Part shown: positions 33,845-41,673 of the stretch, one piece after another | How positions within the stretch are numbered: position 1 is the stretch's first letter | Layout of the letters: each line of letters opens with the position of its first letter | DNA from: an uncultured Clostridia bacterium | GTDB lineage: Bacteria > Bacillota > Clostridia > Oscillospirales > Ruminococcaceae | Direction of reading: 5' to 3' | Length of the DNA stretch: 64,000 bases | Assembly (NCBI GenBank): GCA_947626755.1 | Contig: CANQTP010000011.1 | Span: forward strand, 1 to 64,000 | Notes under the pieces: model-generated | The model's input: only the letters and a program-made list of their open reading frames with translations | Told to the model about the DNA's origin: nothing | Database searches by the model: none | Made by a program: the position numbers and the translations under genes

Positions 33845-35139
33845 TTTACTCTGTCCTCCATGGTGGGAACTGCGTTCTCCGAGTCAAAAAACGTTATCTG
33901 CATTTCGGAAAAATCCCGCTTTTCCTGCTCTTTTACCGCGCTTTCGGACATAAGCTGACGCATTATGCCCGCTTCGGTGACTACAAGCCCTTCAAATCGC
34001 TTCCCGCCGCATAAAATAAAGTATATGGCGCGTTTCAGCACAACGCCTAATTTTTTCAGATCCTTGAAATCAAGCTTCCCCTGACGTCTTGCAATAACTA
34101 TCCTTTGGGCGGAACGAACGCCTATTCCCGGGACTCTCAGAAGCATTTCCTTGTCGGCGGTGTTTACTTCCACGGGGAAACATTCGGGGTGGTGGAGCGC
34201 CCAGTTGCATTTCGGGTCAAAATTTGGGTCAAAGTTCTGATGTTTCTCGTCCAGAAGTTCTTCCGCGCGGAATCCGTAGAACCGCAGAAGCCAGTCCGCC
34301 TGATAAAGCCGATGTTCCCGCAGAAGCGGCGGCTTCGTACCCGCAGGCGGCAGAAGCTTCTGATCTCCCACAGGCACATACGCCGAGTAGAAAACTCTTT
34401 TCAGGCTGTAATTCCTGTACATTGCTTCCGAAAGGCGGAGTATCTGAAAATCCGTGTCGGGAGACGCGCCGATTATCATTTGCGTACTTTGTCCTGCGGG
34501 AGCAAATTCTGGCGCGGAACGGTATTTTACAATATCGTATCTGTTCTCGCGGATCTTTCCGCTGATGTGTCCCATTGGCAGGAGAATGGAATTTTTTGAC
34601 TTATCGGGAGCAAGGACTTTCAGGCTTTTCTGAGAGGGGAGTTCTATATTCACGCTGACTCTGTCTGCAAGAGTTCCCAGACGGTCGATAAGTTCGGGAG
34701 CAGCGCCGGGGATAGCTTTTGCGTGGATATATCCGCGGAAATTATACTTATTCCGCAGGATAGACAGTGTTTCTATGATCTGTTCACAGGTGTAGTCGGG
34801 GCTTTGGATAATTCCCGAACTGAGGAAAAGTCCTTCAATGTAATTTCTGCGGTAGAATCCTATAGTAAGCTCTGCGATCTCCGCAGGGGTAAATCTTGCT
34901 CTGGGAACATCGTTGCTGCGGCGGTTTACGCAGTATTTACAGTCAAAAAGGCAGAAATTTGTCATAAGTATTTTAAGCAGGGAAATGCATCTGCCGTCTC
35001 CCGCGAAGCTGTGGCATATCCCGCAGGCGGAAGCGTTCCCAAGACCGCCGCTTCCCGAACGATCTATGCCGCTTGAAGTGCAGGCGGCGTCATACTTAGC
35101 GGACGCAGCAAGAATTTTCAGCTTTTCTGAAATATCCAT
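33823..35139 (-). CDS. Radical SAM protein, putative DNA repair/modification
   Basis: A 438-residue radical SAM protein. The cluster motif is LMTNFCLFDCKYCVNRRSND (CxxxCxxC), preceded by ACGICHSF. A C-terminal helix-hairpin-helix (LLRVPGIGVRSAQRIVIARR) suggests DNA binding. This matches the TIGR03916 putative DNA modification/repair family. ATG 35139 is chosen with GGGAGGGAGAAT upstream, because the longer frame starts far from any ribosome site. Two SOS-box-like sites lie upstream, so it is probably induced by DNA damage together with the DUF4130 gene. Confidence 0.88.
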   Translation of the reverse strand: MDISEKLKILAASAKYDAACTSSGIDRSGSGGLGNASACGICHSFAGDGRCISLLKILMTNFCLFDCKYCVNRRSNDVPRARFTPAEIAELTIGFYRRNYIEGLFLSSGIIQSPDYTCEQIIETLSILRNKYNFRGYIHAKAIPGAAPELIDRLGTLADRVSVNIELPSQKSLKVLAPDKSKNSILLPMGHISGKIRENRYDIVKYRSAPEFAPAGQSTQMIIGASPDTDFQILRLSEAMYRNYSLKRVFYSAYVPVGDQKLLPPAGTKPPLLREHRLYQADWLLRFYGFRAEELLDEKHQNFDPNFDPKCNWALHHPECFPVEVNTADKEMLLRVPGIGVRSAQRIVIARRQGKLDFKDLKKLGVVLKRAIYFILCGGKRFEGLVVTEAGIMRQLMSESAVKEQEKRDFSEMQITFFDSENAVPTMEDRVKCLTGEM

Positions 35140-35186
35140 ATTCTCCCTCCCAAAACGAAATAAATGTTCTTTTATAATGATAACAC

Positions 35187-35200
35187 AGAACATTCGTTTT
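35187..35200 (-). promoter_or_regulatory. Candidate LexA (SOS) box 1
   Basis: AGAACATTCGTTTT compares with the Firmicutes SOS consensus CGAACRNRYGTTYG, with the GAAC and GTT halves retained. It lies about 50 bases before the radical SAM start. Confidence 0.5.
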
Positions 35201-35256
35201 GTAAAGAGGGTCAAGCCAAAAAATCAAACAAATTTTCGCAGGAATTTTCTCCGATT

Positions 35257-35270
35257 TGCACATATGTTCG
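35257..35270 (-). promoter_or_regulatory. Candidate LexA (SOS) box 2
   Basis: TGCACATATGTTCG differs from the consensus-type CGAACATATGTTCG at two positions. It lies about 120 bases before the radical SAM start and 25 bases from the tRNA promoter. Confidence 0.5.
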
Positions 35271-35294
35271 CATGAAAATTTTCCGAAAAAGGTC

Positions 35295-35323
35295 TTGCAA
35301 TTCCGACTGCGTTGTGTTATAAT
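35295..35323 (+). promoter_or_regulatory. tRNA-Arg promoter
   Basis: TTGCAA (35295-35300) and TATAAT (35318-35323), 17-base spacer, ending 8 bases before the tRNA. Confidence 0.85.
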
Positions 35324-35331
35324 AAGGATAC

Positions 35332-35406
35332 GCCTCCATAGTTAAATGGATATAATAAACCCCTCCTAAGGGTTAGTTGTGAGTTCGATTCTCGCTGGGG
35401 GTGCCA
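35332..35406 (+). tRNA. tRNA-Arg (anticodon CCU)
   Basis: A complete 75-base cloverleaf. The acceptor GCCTCCA pairs with TGGGGGT (two G-U pairs), the anticodon arm AACCC/GGGTT carries loop CTCCTAA with anticodon CCT (reads AGG), and the T arm GTGAG-TTCGATT-CTCGC is canonical. A genomic CCA follows the discriminator G. It is alone, with its own promoter and terminator. Confidence 0.95.
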
Positions 35407-35415
35407 GTTTTATCT

Positions 35416-35450
35416 AAGATCCTTTCTTGTTAAAGAAGGGATCTTTTTTA
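35416..35450 (+). terminator. tRNA-Arg terminator
   Basis: AAGATCC plus TTTCTT pairs with AAGAA plus GGGATCTT, followed by TTTTTTA. It lies 10 bases after the CCA end. Confidence 0.85.
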
Positions 35451-35521
35451 TGCCCGGGCAGTTCACAAAAAATACATAATATATTTACTATATGTATGTA
35501 TCAATATCTGAGCAAATGAAT

Positions 35522-35546
35522 TATAATACATATGAACAATCGTTCA
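35522..35546 (+). promoter_or_regulatory. ArsR/SmtB-type promoter and operator
   Basis: TATAAT at 35522-35527 (with a weak -35 about 35499) is followed by the palindrome TGAACAATCGTTCA (35533-35546), inside ATATGAAC-N4-GTTCAAAT, the form of operators bound by SmtB/CadC sensors. Confidence 0.75.
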
Positions 35547-35572
35547 AATGATATTTGAAAGGAATATATTTT

Positions 35573-35935
35573 ATGTCAGATGATAAAATAAACGAGATCT
35601 GCGAAAACGAAAGCAGCCACCCCGAAATTGTAAAGAAAGTATCGGAGAAGCTTCCCGATGTGGAACTTCTTTATGACGTTGCGGAGCTTTTCAAAGTGTT
35701 CGGCGATTCCACAAGAGTAAGGATCCTCTGCGCACTGTTTGAAAGCGAGATGTGCGTTTGCGATATTGCGGAAGTTCTTGATATGACGCAATCGGCAATT
35801 TCTCATCAGCTTCGTGTGTTAAAACAAGCACGCCTTGTGAAATACCGCCGCGACGGCAAAACGGTGTACTATTCTCTCGCCGACGATCACATTCAGACTA
35901 TCTTCGATCAGGCATTTGAACATATTATGGAATAA
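35573..35935 (+). CDS. ArsR/SmtB-family metal-sensing repressor
   Basis: A 120-residue winged-helix repressor. The alpha-3 region SEMCVCDIAEVLDMTQSAIS carries the cysteine pair typical of Cd/Pb/Zn sensors, and the C-terminal helix ADDHIQTIFDQAFEHI has the Asp/His pattern of alpha-5 Zn sites (CzrA/SmtB type). The recognition helix is QSAISHQLRVLKQA. It binds the palindrome upstream and releases it on metal. ATG 35573 is chosen with GAAAGGAATATATTTT. It precedes cadA by 20 bases. Confidence 0.92.
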   Translation: MSDDKINEICENESSHPEIVKKVSEKLPDVELLYDVAELFKVFGDSTRVRILCALFESEMCVCDIAEVLDMTQSAISHQLRVLKQARLVKYRRDGKTVYYSLADDHIQTIFDQAFEHIME

Positions 35936-35955
35936 TCTGTAAAGAAGGTCTTGCT

Positions 35956-38274
35956 ATGGAAATGGTAATTTATATGAAAGGTCTGGACTGCCCACACTGC
36001 GGCGAAAAGATACGAGCCGCCTCCGAAAAAGTCTCGGGAGTGAAAGAGGCAAACCTGAACTTTATGGCGAAAAAGCTGCTCCTTGATGTTGAGGAAGATC
36101 TTGCGGAAACGGTCTACAACAGCGTCCGTAAGATCACCGCCGACATTGAACCCGATGTTGAACCGTCAAGAATGGACGTTGTTTCCGACAGCGGCGAGGA
36201 AACTCTCGTTTTCCGCATGAAAGGTCTGGATTGTCCCGACTGCGGTGAAAAGATACGTTCCGCTGTGGAAAAGACTGCTCTTGTCAGAACTGCCGAACTC
36301 AACCTTATGGCGGAAAAGCTCATTGTTTCCGCTGCGGTCGGAAGTTCCGCAGCCGTTCTGAAAGAAGTAAAGAGCATTACAAAGAACATTGAACCCGACG
36401 TGGAAGTTTCCCTGCTTGAAAGCGGCGGGAAAACCGTTGCCGAGACTGAGGACGAGGACGGCGATTTTAAAATATCACTGGCAAGAATTGCCGTTTCCGC
36501 TGTTATTTTCATAGTGGGAATGTTCTTCCGACACACTCCCTACAGCCTGTGGATATTCCTTGCGGCATACTTTGCCGTGGGATATGACGTGCTTCTTATG
36601 GCGGTTAAAAATATCCTGAAATTCAGACCCTTTGACGAATGTTTTCTTATGACAATTGCAACTCTCGGCGCATTCTGCATAGGCGAATATCCCGAAGGCT
36701 GCATGGTAATGATACTTTATCAGCTTGGCGAACTTTTCCAGAGTTTTGCGGTGCGGCGTTCGCGGAAAAGTATTGCCGCGCTTATGGACATTCGTCCCGA
36801 TACTGCTTTTGTGAAACGCGGTGACGAGGTTAAGCAGGTCTCTCCCGAAGCTGTTGCAAAGGGCGAAATTATCGTTGTAAGACCCGGGGAGAAGATCCCT
36901 CTTGACGGCGTTATCGTTTCGGGAAATACCACCATTGACACCGCTGCACTTACAGGCGAAAGCGTTCCTGCCGAAGCGTCTGCGGGAACGGAAGTTTTCG
37001 GCGGCTGCGTGAACCTTTCGGGCGTTGTTGAGATCGAAGTTACAAAAGAATTCGGAGAGACTACTGTTTCAAAAATTCTCGAAATGGTGGAAAACGCTTC
37101 TTCCAAAAAAGCCAAGTCGGAGCGTTTCATAACACGCTTTGCAAGGTGGTACACTCCCTGCGTTGTTATCGGCGCGGTGCTTTTGGCGGTAATTCCTATC
37201 ATCATAAACGGATACGATCATCACTACATTTACAATGCCCTTGAATGTCTTGTAGTTTCCTGTCCCTGCGCCCTTGTAATATCGGTGCCACTCAGCTTTT
37301 TCGGAGGAATAGGCGGTGCGTCCGCAAGGGGAATTCTCATAAAAGGCGGAGTTACCATAGAACAGCTTGCGGAGTGTGGTACAGTTGTATTTGACAAGAC
37401 GGGAACTCTCACAAACGGTAGTTTTGAAATTACGGGAACATATCCCGCCGACCGTTCCGAAGAAGAACTTCTTTCCCTTGCTGCCGCAGCGGAACAGGGT
37501 TCAAACCACCCGACCGCCCTTGCGGTAATGCGCGGTTTCGGCGGTGTTCCCGCAAAAGCCGAAATAACCGAACTTGCGGGGCGGGGCGTCCGTGCAGTAT
37601 CCGAAGGCAGGACGATACTTGCGGGAAATCTCAAACTTATGGATGAGAACGGCATTAAAAATATTCCCGCAATAAAATCTTCGGGAACGCTTGTTTACAT
37701 TGCCGAAAACGGCATTTACGCGGGAGCACTGGAAGTTTCCGACAGGCTGAAACCCGATGCGGAAAAAGCCGTAAAAGGGCTTTCCGAAAGGGGAATAAAG
37801 ACCGTCATGCTTACGGGTGACAGACGGGAAGCGGCGGAGATAATTGCTGAAAAGCTTGGAATTTCCGAATGGCACGCGGAACTTCTCCCCGACGGAAAGG
37901 TAGAAGCCGTTGAAAAGATAATTTCCGAAAGCTCGGGAAAGGTCGTATTTGTTGGCGACGGCATAAACGACGCGCCCGTACTTATGCGCGCGGACGCGGG
38001 AGTTGCCATGGGCGGCATCGGTTCGGACGCGGCTATCGAAGCAGCCGATGCAGTTCTCATGACCGATGAGCCGTCAAAGCTCATCGAAGCTCTGAAAATT
38101 TCCAAAAAGACAAAATCAATAGTTATCCAGAATATAGTATTTTCTCTTGCGGTAAAAGCGGCAGTTCTGATACTTGCGGTATTCGGCATTGCAACGATGT
38201 GGGCGGCGGTTTTTGCAGATGTGGGAGTATGCCTTATTGCGGTAATGAACGCTCTCCGCGCCAAGGCAGGCTGA
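35956..38274 (+). CDS. cadA: Cd/Zn/Pb-exporting P-type ATPase with two HMA domains
   Basis: A 772-residue P1B-2 ATPase. Two N-terminal heavy-metal domains carry GLDCPHCGEKIRAA (about residue 9) and GLDCPDCGEKIRSA (about 90). The membrane motif is SCPCALVISVPLSFF (Cys-Pro-Cys), followed by DKTGTLTNGSFE, TGESVPAEA and [20 protein letters not shown]. The CPC-ALVIS-P sequence is typical of Zn/Cd exporters rather than copper pumps. It is controlled with the upstream ArsR-type gene. Its last 41 bases overlap the convergent esterase gene. Confidence 0.95.
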   Translation: MEMVIYMKGLDCPHCGEKIRAASEKVSGVKEANLNFMAKKLLLDVEEDLAETVYNSVRKITADIEPDVEPSRMDVVSDSGEETLVFRMKGLDCPDCGEKIRSAVEKTALVRTAELNLMAEKLIVSAAVGSSAAVLKEVKSITKNIEPDVEVSLLESGGKTVAETEDEDGDFKISLARIAVSAVIFIVGMFFRHTPYSLWIFLAAYFAVGYDVLLMAVKNILKFRPFDECFLMTIATLGAFCIGEYPEGCMVMILYQLGELFQSFAVRRSRKSIAALMDIRPDTAFVKRGDEVKQVSPEAVAKGEIIVVRPGEKIPLDGVIVSGNTTIDTAALTGESVPAEASAGTEVFGGCVNLSGVVEIEVTKEFGETTVSKILEMVENASSKKAKSERFITRFARWYTPCVVIGAVLLAVIPIIINGYDHHYIYNALECLVVSCPCALVISVPLSFFGGIGGASARGILIKGGVTIEQLAECGTVVFDKTGTLTNGSFEITGTYPADRSEEELLSLAAAAEQGSNHPTALAVMRGFGGVPAKAEITELAGRGVRAVSEGRTILAGNLKLMDENGIKNIPAIKSSGTLVYIAENGIYAGALEVSDRLKPDAEKAVKGLSERGIKTVMLTGDRREAAEIIAEKLGISEWHAELLPDGKVEAVEKIISESSGKVVFVGDGINDAPVLMRADAGVAMGGIGSDAAIEAADAVLMTDEPSKLIEALKISKKTKSIVIQNIVFSLAVKAAVLILAVFGIATMWAAVFADVGVCLIAVMNALRAKAG

Positions 38275-39091
38275 GCCAAGCGAGTGCCATATTGAACCAT
38301 TGCGCACAGTCGGGGTTCAGATGTCCCTCATAGCCCGCGGTAGAATCATCACAAAGAGCAAGCCCATGAACGCCGTGTTCAAATATGTGACAGGCAAACG
38401 GTATCTTGTATTCCGCAAGGGCAGAAGCAAAAAGCAGCGTGTTTTCCACGGGAACGCAGTCATCATCGGCAGTGTGCCAGATAAACACGGGCGGAGTGTC
38501 GGAAGTTACCTGTTTTTCAAGGGAAACGGTCTCCATCAGGTCGGCGGGATAGTCCTGCCCCACAATATTCACAATTGAACCGTCATGACGTTTTTCCCCG
38601 GAAGTTATTACGGGATAGCAGAGAATTGCGCCGTCGGGACGGAACATTTCCGAAGCTTTCCCGAAAGTTTCCGAAATGAACGGCTTTTTCCAGTGGACTG
38701 CAAGACTTGCCGCAAGATGTCCGCCTGCGGAAAATCCGCATATCATTATCTTTTTCGGATCAATATGTAAATTGTCGGCATTTTCGCGGACATACGCCAT
38801 TGCTCCCGCAGCTTCAAGCAAAGCAGTGGGGAACATTTTATTTACGCAGCTGTATCTTAATACAAACGCTGAAACGCCGTAAGCCGCAAACCTGACGGCT
38901 ATGGGTTCGGCTTCACGTACGGAGCAGTATTCATATCCGCCGCCGGGACATATTATTACTGCAGGGTGAGCTTTTACTGCGATGTTATCGTAGTTTTCCA
39001 CGGTGTAAATATCCAGCTCCGCGCAGCAGTTTTCGGGTGAAAGTCCCGCTTTTTCATAGGGGACGGAAATTTTAACGGTTTTCTTTTCCAT
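38234..39091 (-). CDS. Alpha/beta hydrolase (BD-FAE/esterase-lipase type)
   Basis: A 285-residue alpha/beta hydrolase. The oxyanion sequence is VIICPGGGYEYCS (HGGG-like), the nucleophile elbow GFSAGGHLAASLA, the acid IWHTADDDCVPVENT and the His EHGVHGLAL. The residues after MALAWLSLPW (WRGERSLPQ) run into the cadA stop region and look like an extension from a lost stop codon. Substrate unknown, probably acylated carbohydrates or xylan esters as in related family members. No signal peptide. It overlaps cadA by 41 bases. Confidence 0.85.
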   Translation of the reverse strand: MEKKTVKISVPYEKAGLSPENCCAELDIYTVENYDNIAVKAHPAVIICPGGGYEYCSVREAEPIAVRFAAYGVSAFVLRYSCVNKMFPTALLEAAGAMAYVRENADNLHIDPKKIMICGFSAGGHLAASLAVHWKKPFISETFGKASEMFRPDGAILCYPVITSGEKRHDGSIVNIVGQDYPADLMETVSLEKQVTSDTPPVFIWHTADDDCVPVENTLLFASALAEYKIPFACHIFEHGVHGLALCDDSTAGYEGHLNPDCAQWFNMALAWLSLPWRGERSLPQ

Positions 39092-39104
39092 TGTGAATTC
39101 TCCT

Positions 39105-39138
39105 TAAATAAAACGGCACATGGAAATACCATATGCCG
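39105..39138 (-). terminator. Terminator after the small membrane protein
   Basis: CGGCACATGG (39114-39123) pairs with CCATATGCCG (39129-39138) with one mismatch. The minus strand continues TTTTATTT. Confidence 0.7.
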
Positions 39139-39144
39139 AAGATC

Positions 39145-39423
39145 TCAATCCTTTTCCGATCTTTTATCATCGGAAAAGAATATTTTTATCGTCATTAAAA
39201 CGCCTATCACCGAGTTGATAAGTGCAAGCGAAAGTGCAATTATATTAAGAACGATACCCGCAGAAGAATTGTAGTTCCTGCGGCTTTTCTTTATGCCGTT
39301 CACAAGTCCCGGAACAGCGCAGGCGTATGCTGCGGCAGGCACAAAAAGCGCCGTAACTATCCCGATTATTCCAAGAACGAGACTTGAAACGCAGAGTTTC
39401 CTTTTTCCGTTATCCTTTGACAT
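39145..39423 (-). CDS. Small DUF4190-like membrane protein
   Basis: A 92-residue protein with two hydrophobic segments (about residues 13-35 and 54-80) separated by a polar NGIKKSRRNYNSSAG stretch, resembling DUF4190. Ribosome site GGGAGGTCTGTTTTTA precedes ATG 39423. It has its own promoter (39457-39485) and terminator, so it is monocistronic. Function unknown. Confidence 0.6.
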   Translation of the reverse strand: MSKDNGKRKLCVSSLVLGIIGIVTALFVPAAAYACAVPGLVNGIKKSRRNYNSSAGIVLNIIALSLALINSVIGVLMTIKIFFSDDKRSEKD

Positions 39424-39456
39424 TAAAAACAGACCTCCCGATGAGATGATACATAT

Positions 39457-39485
39457 ATTTTACCACAGCTGTTCGGTTTTGTCAA
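39457..39485 (-). promoter_or_regulatory. Promoter of the DUF4190-like gene
   Basis: Minus-strand TTGACA (39480-39485) and TAAAAT (39457-39462), 17-base spacer. Confidence 0.75.
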
Positions 39486-39499
39486 TGATTTTGCCGTTA

Positions 39500-39533
39500 A
39501 AATAAATTTCAGCGATGCAGAGCACCGCTGAAA
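39500..39533 (-). terminator. Terminator of the ger operon
   Basis: TTTCAGCG (39507-39514) pairs with CGCTGAAA (39526-39533), then TTTATTTT on the minus strand. It lies directly after the gerAC stop. Confidence 0.75.
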
Positions 39534-39535
39534 GA

Positions 39536-40606
39536 TCACAGATCGGCTTTTTCCGACTTTACTTTTATTGTCAGAACACTTTCCTCAAGATACCTGTGGG
39601 AATCGCCGCAGTATCCGCCGTAAAGGTCGGGCAGGTCACGGCGGACGAGCTTCTTTATGCCGAAAATATCGCAGGAATTGTGCCATACCGCTTCGGAAAA
39701 TGCTTTTGTGCAGATATCCCGAACGGACTCGCGGACGGCTTTCCCGATGGTTTCTTCGGTGATGCCGTAGGGATTTTCGGCAGTCCTTATTTTCAGGCAT
39801 ACTTCGGCGGAAATGCGCAGTTTTCCGTCGGAAAAGCCCGCTTTCAGCTTGGTTTTCGCACCTGTTATGAATACGGAAGCGTTCCTGCCGTTTACCGAGA
39901 TAGGCAGAGTCACTTTGTCGTCACGTTCAAAACCGTTTTGCAGAATTTTCACGCCGAGGGTGTTTTCCTCGGAAAGTTTTGCGAAAACGCCGTTTCCGTC
40001 CGCAAGGACAAGCCCGTCAAATTTCGCAGTCTTTTCCTTGGGACGTGCGGAAATTTCGGGAATTGCCGCGCCGCTATCGGGAGTCAGTATATCCGCAAGG
40101 GAAGTGAAAACTGTTTCCCCCTGCGCGGAAGCGGCGGACATGATGTTCAGGAACTGCTCCGCGGAAAATGTTCCCTCTTCTAAAAGCGTTCCCGCGGCTT
40201 GGGAAGGATCTTTTGAAAATACAACAGGACATGAGGGTGAAACATTTCCGTCGGTGAAAAGCAAAAGCTCATCGGCGGGACTGTTTATGCCGTTCCCTAT
40301 GATAAGCATTTTGATATGACCGAGAAACAGCCGTTTGCCCGCTTTCAGTTCGGCGTCCGCAAGGGCGGCGGAGACCGTTTCGCCTTTCCCAGAAACCGCA
40401 ATGCTGTTTGCTTTGGAAGTGTTCGGTTCGGAAGATCCGCTTTCCGATTTGTAGATCTGCAAAGTTACCATGTAAAGATCATTTTTCTTATCAAGTCCCA
40501 TAAGCTGCACAAAGGCGCGGTCGTTGACTTCCAGACTTCCGAAACAGCCTGTCATGGAAACTGCCGAAAATATCATAACGGCAAGAATAACGGCTTTTTT
40601 AAACAT
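39536..40606 (-). CDS. Ger(x)C family spore germination lipoprotein
   Basis: A 356-residue lipoprotein. The signal MFKKAVILAVMIFSAVSMTGC ends in a lipobox Cys (shown in parts: AVSMTGC). After it comes LEVNDRAFVQLMGLD, the conserved start of Ger(x)C proteins, and the C-terminal domain contains FGIKKLVRRDLPDLYGG. It is the C subunit of a GerA-type nutrient receptor in the spore inner membrane. ATG 40606 is chosen with AAAGGCGGT, and the longer reading overlaps gerAB more. It overlaps gerAB by 8 bases. Confidence 0.92.
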   Translation of the reverse strand: MFKKAVILAVMIFSAVSMTGCFGSLEVNDRAFVQLMGLDKKNDLYMVTLQIYKSESGSSEPNTSKANSIAVSGKGETVSAALADAELKAGKRLFLGHIKMLIIGNGINSPADELLLFTDGNVSPSCPVVFSKDPSQAAGTLLEEGTFSAEQFLNIMSAASAQGETVFTSLADILTPDSGAAIPEISARPKEKTAKFDGLVLADGNGVFAKLSEENTLGVKILQNGFERDDKVTLPISVNGRNASVFITGAKTKLKAGFSDGKLRISAEVCLKIRTAENPYGITEETIGKAVRESVRDICTKAFSEAVWHNSCDIFGIKKLVRRDLPDLYGGYCGDSHRYLEESVLTIKVKSEKADL

Positions 40607-41669
40607 TTTCTTTTTTACCGCCTTTCTTTCGTATGGCAAAAATTATCAGCGGGATAATTCCCGTCAGGATAATTACCGACCAGCCCGAACAGATGATGTT
40701 GCGTATTTCCGAGAATTTCCCGTTCGTCAAAGTGAAAAACAAGGACGCCGCAAAAATTATTGCCGCGGAAATAAGGGTGCGGAATTTCGCTTTCGGGAAA
40801 ACTTCGCCTATAAGTCCCGCCGAAATGTGCAGGAAAAGCGCGATATTTATTACCGCCGTGACCGTCCATACAATAAGGTAAAGAGCATCGCCCCGCTGGA
40901 TAAAACCGTTTCCGCCGCCTATGCCGTCAAATGTTCCCACGGTCAGAAACGGATAGTCCGTAAACTGTGCAAAATCCCCGAGAACTGCTGCTATCAATAC
41001 GGAAACGCATATTGAGATCAGGAATTTTGATATTATAAGTCCGTAAACGCCGCGGCGAAGGTTTTCCTTGACGTGTCCCGCAAGGAAAGCCGCCGCGCAG
41101 ATCTCTCCGTTGCGGGCAAGGTCGTCCATTACTGCCGAAAACAGGTCGGAAGAATATTTCACCGAAAAGCTCAGATTTGCCGTATCGAAATTCTTTGCGG
41201 AAGATATTGCCATTACCGCAAGGGAAACGGCAAACAGCCAGAAAAGCAGCACCGCGCTTCGTCCGAGTGCTTCAATTCCAAGACAGCCGCAGTAAACGCA
41301 TACAAGCAGCAGGACGGCTATCCATACCGAACTTTCAGCCGTGGGAAAGAACCGCGAATTGAGAAAATCCTGAAAATGCAGCAGACTGTTCACGCTGTAG
41401 AACACAAAGAACAGGAAGTAAAGCACCGCCGCGCATATCCCCAATGCACGATTTTCTTCAAGAGCCGTCTCTGTAACGCTTTTTTTCAGCTTTATGACGG
41501 GGATAATTATTACCGCCTGTATCAGAGTGGAAATTGCCGCCGCTTCAAGCTGAACGGTAAGGCTACGTCCCTGCGCGATAAGCGGCACAAAGGTCATCAG
41601 GGTGAATACCCTGCACATGAAAAGCAGCAGCAGGAACTGTCCCCAGCCGATGATTCTTTTCCGTTCCAT
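40599..41669 (-). CDS. GerAB/ArcD/ProY family germination transporter
   Basis: A 356-residue APC-type membrane protein with about ten helices, starting GWGQFLLLLFMCRVFTLMTF. This family forms the germinant-binding B subunit. The sequence AALLLFWLFAVSLAVMAISS and a C-terminal tail of lysines (RKKGGKKENV) are typical. It is between gerAA (4-base gap) and gerAC (8-base overlap), completing a three-gene receptor operon. Confidence 0.92.
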   Translation of the reverse strand: MERKRIIGWGQFLLLLFMCRVFTLMTFVPLIAQGRSLTVQLEAAAISTLIQAVIIIPVIKLKKSVTETALEENRALGICAAVLYFLFFVFYSVNSLLHFQDFLNSRFFPTAESSVWIAVLLLVCVYCGCLGIEALGRSAVLLFWLFAVSLAVMAISSAKNFDTANLSFSVKYSSDLFSAVMDDLARNGEICAAAFLAGHVKENLRRGVYGLIISKFLISICVSVLIAAVLGDFAQFTDYPFLTVGTFDGIGGGNGFIQRGDALYLIVWTVTAVINIALFLHISAGLIGEVFPKAKFRTLISAAIIFAASLFFTLTNGKFSEIRNIICSGWSVIILTGIIPLIIFAIRKKGGKKENV

Positions 41670-41673
41670 AGTT

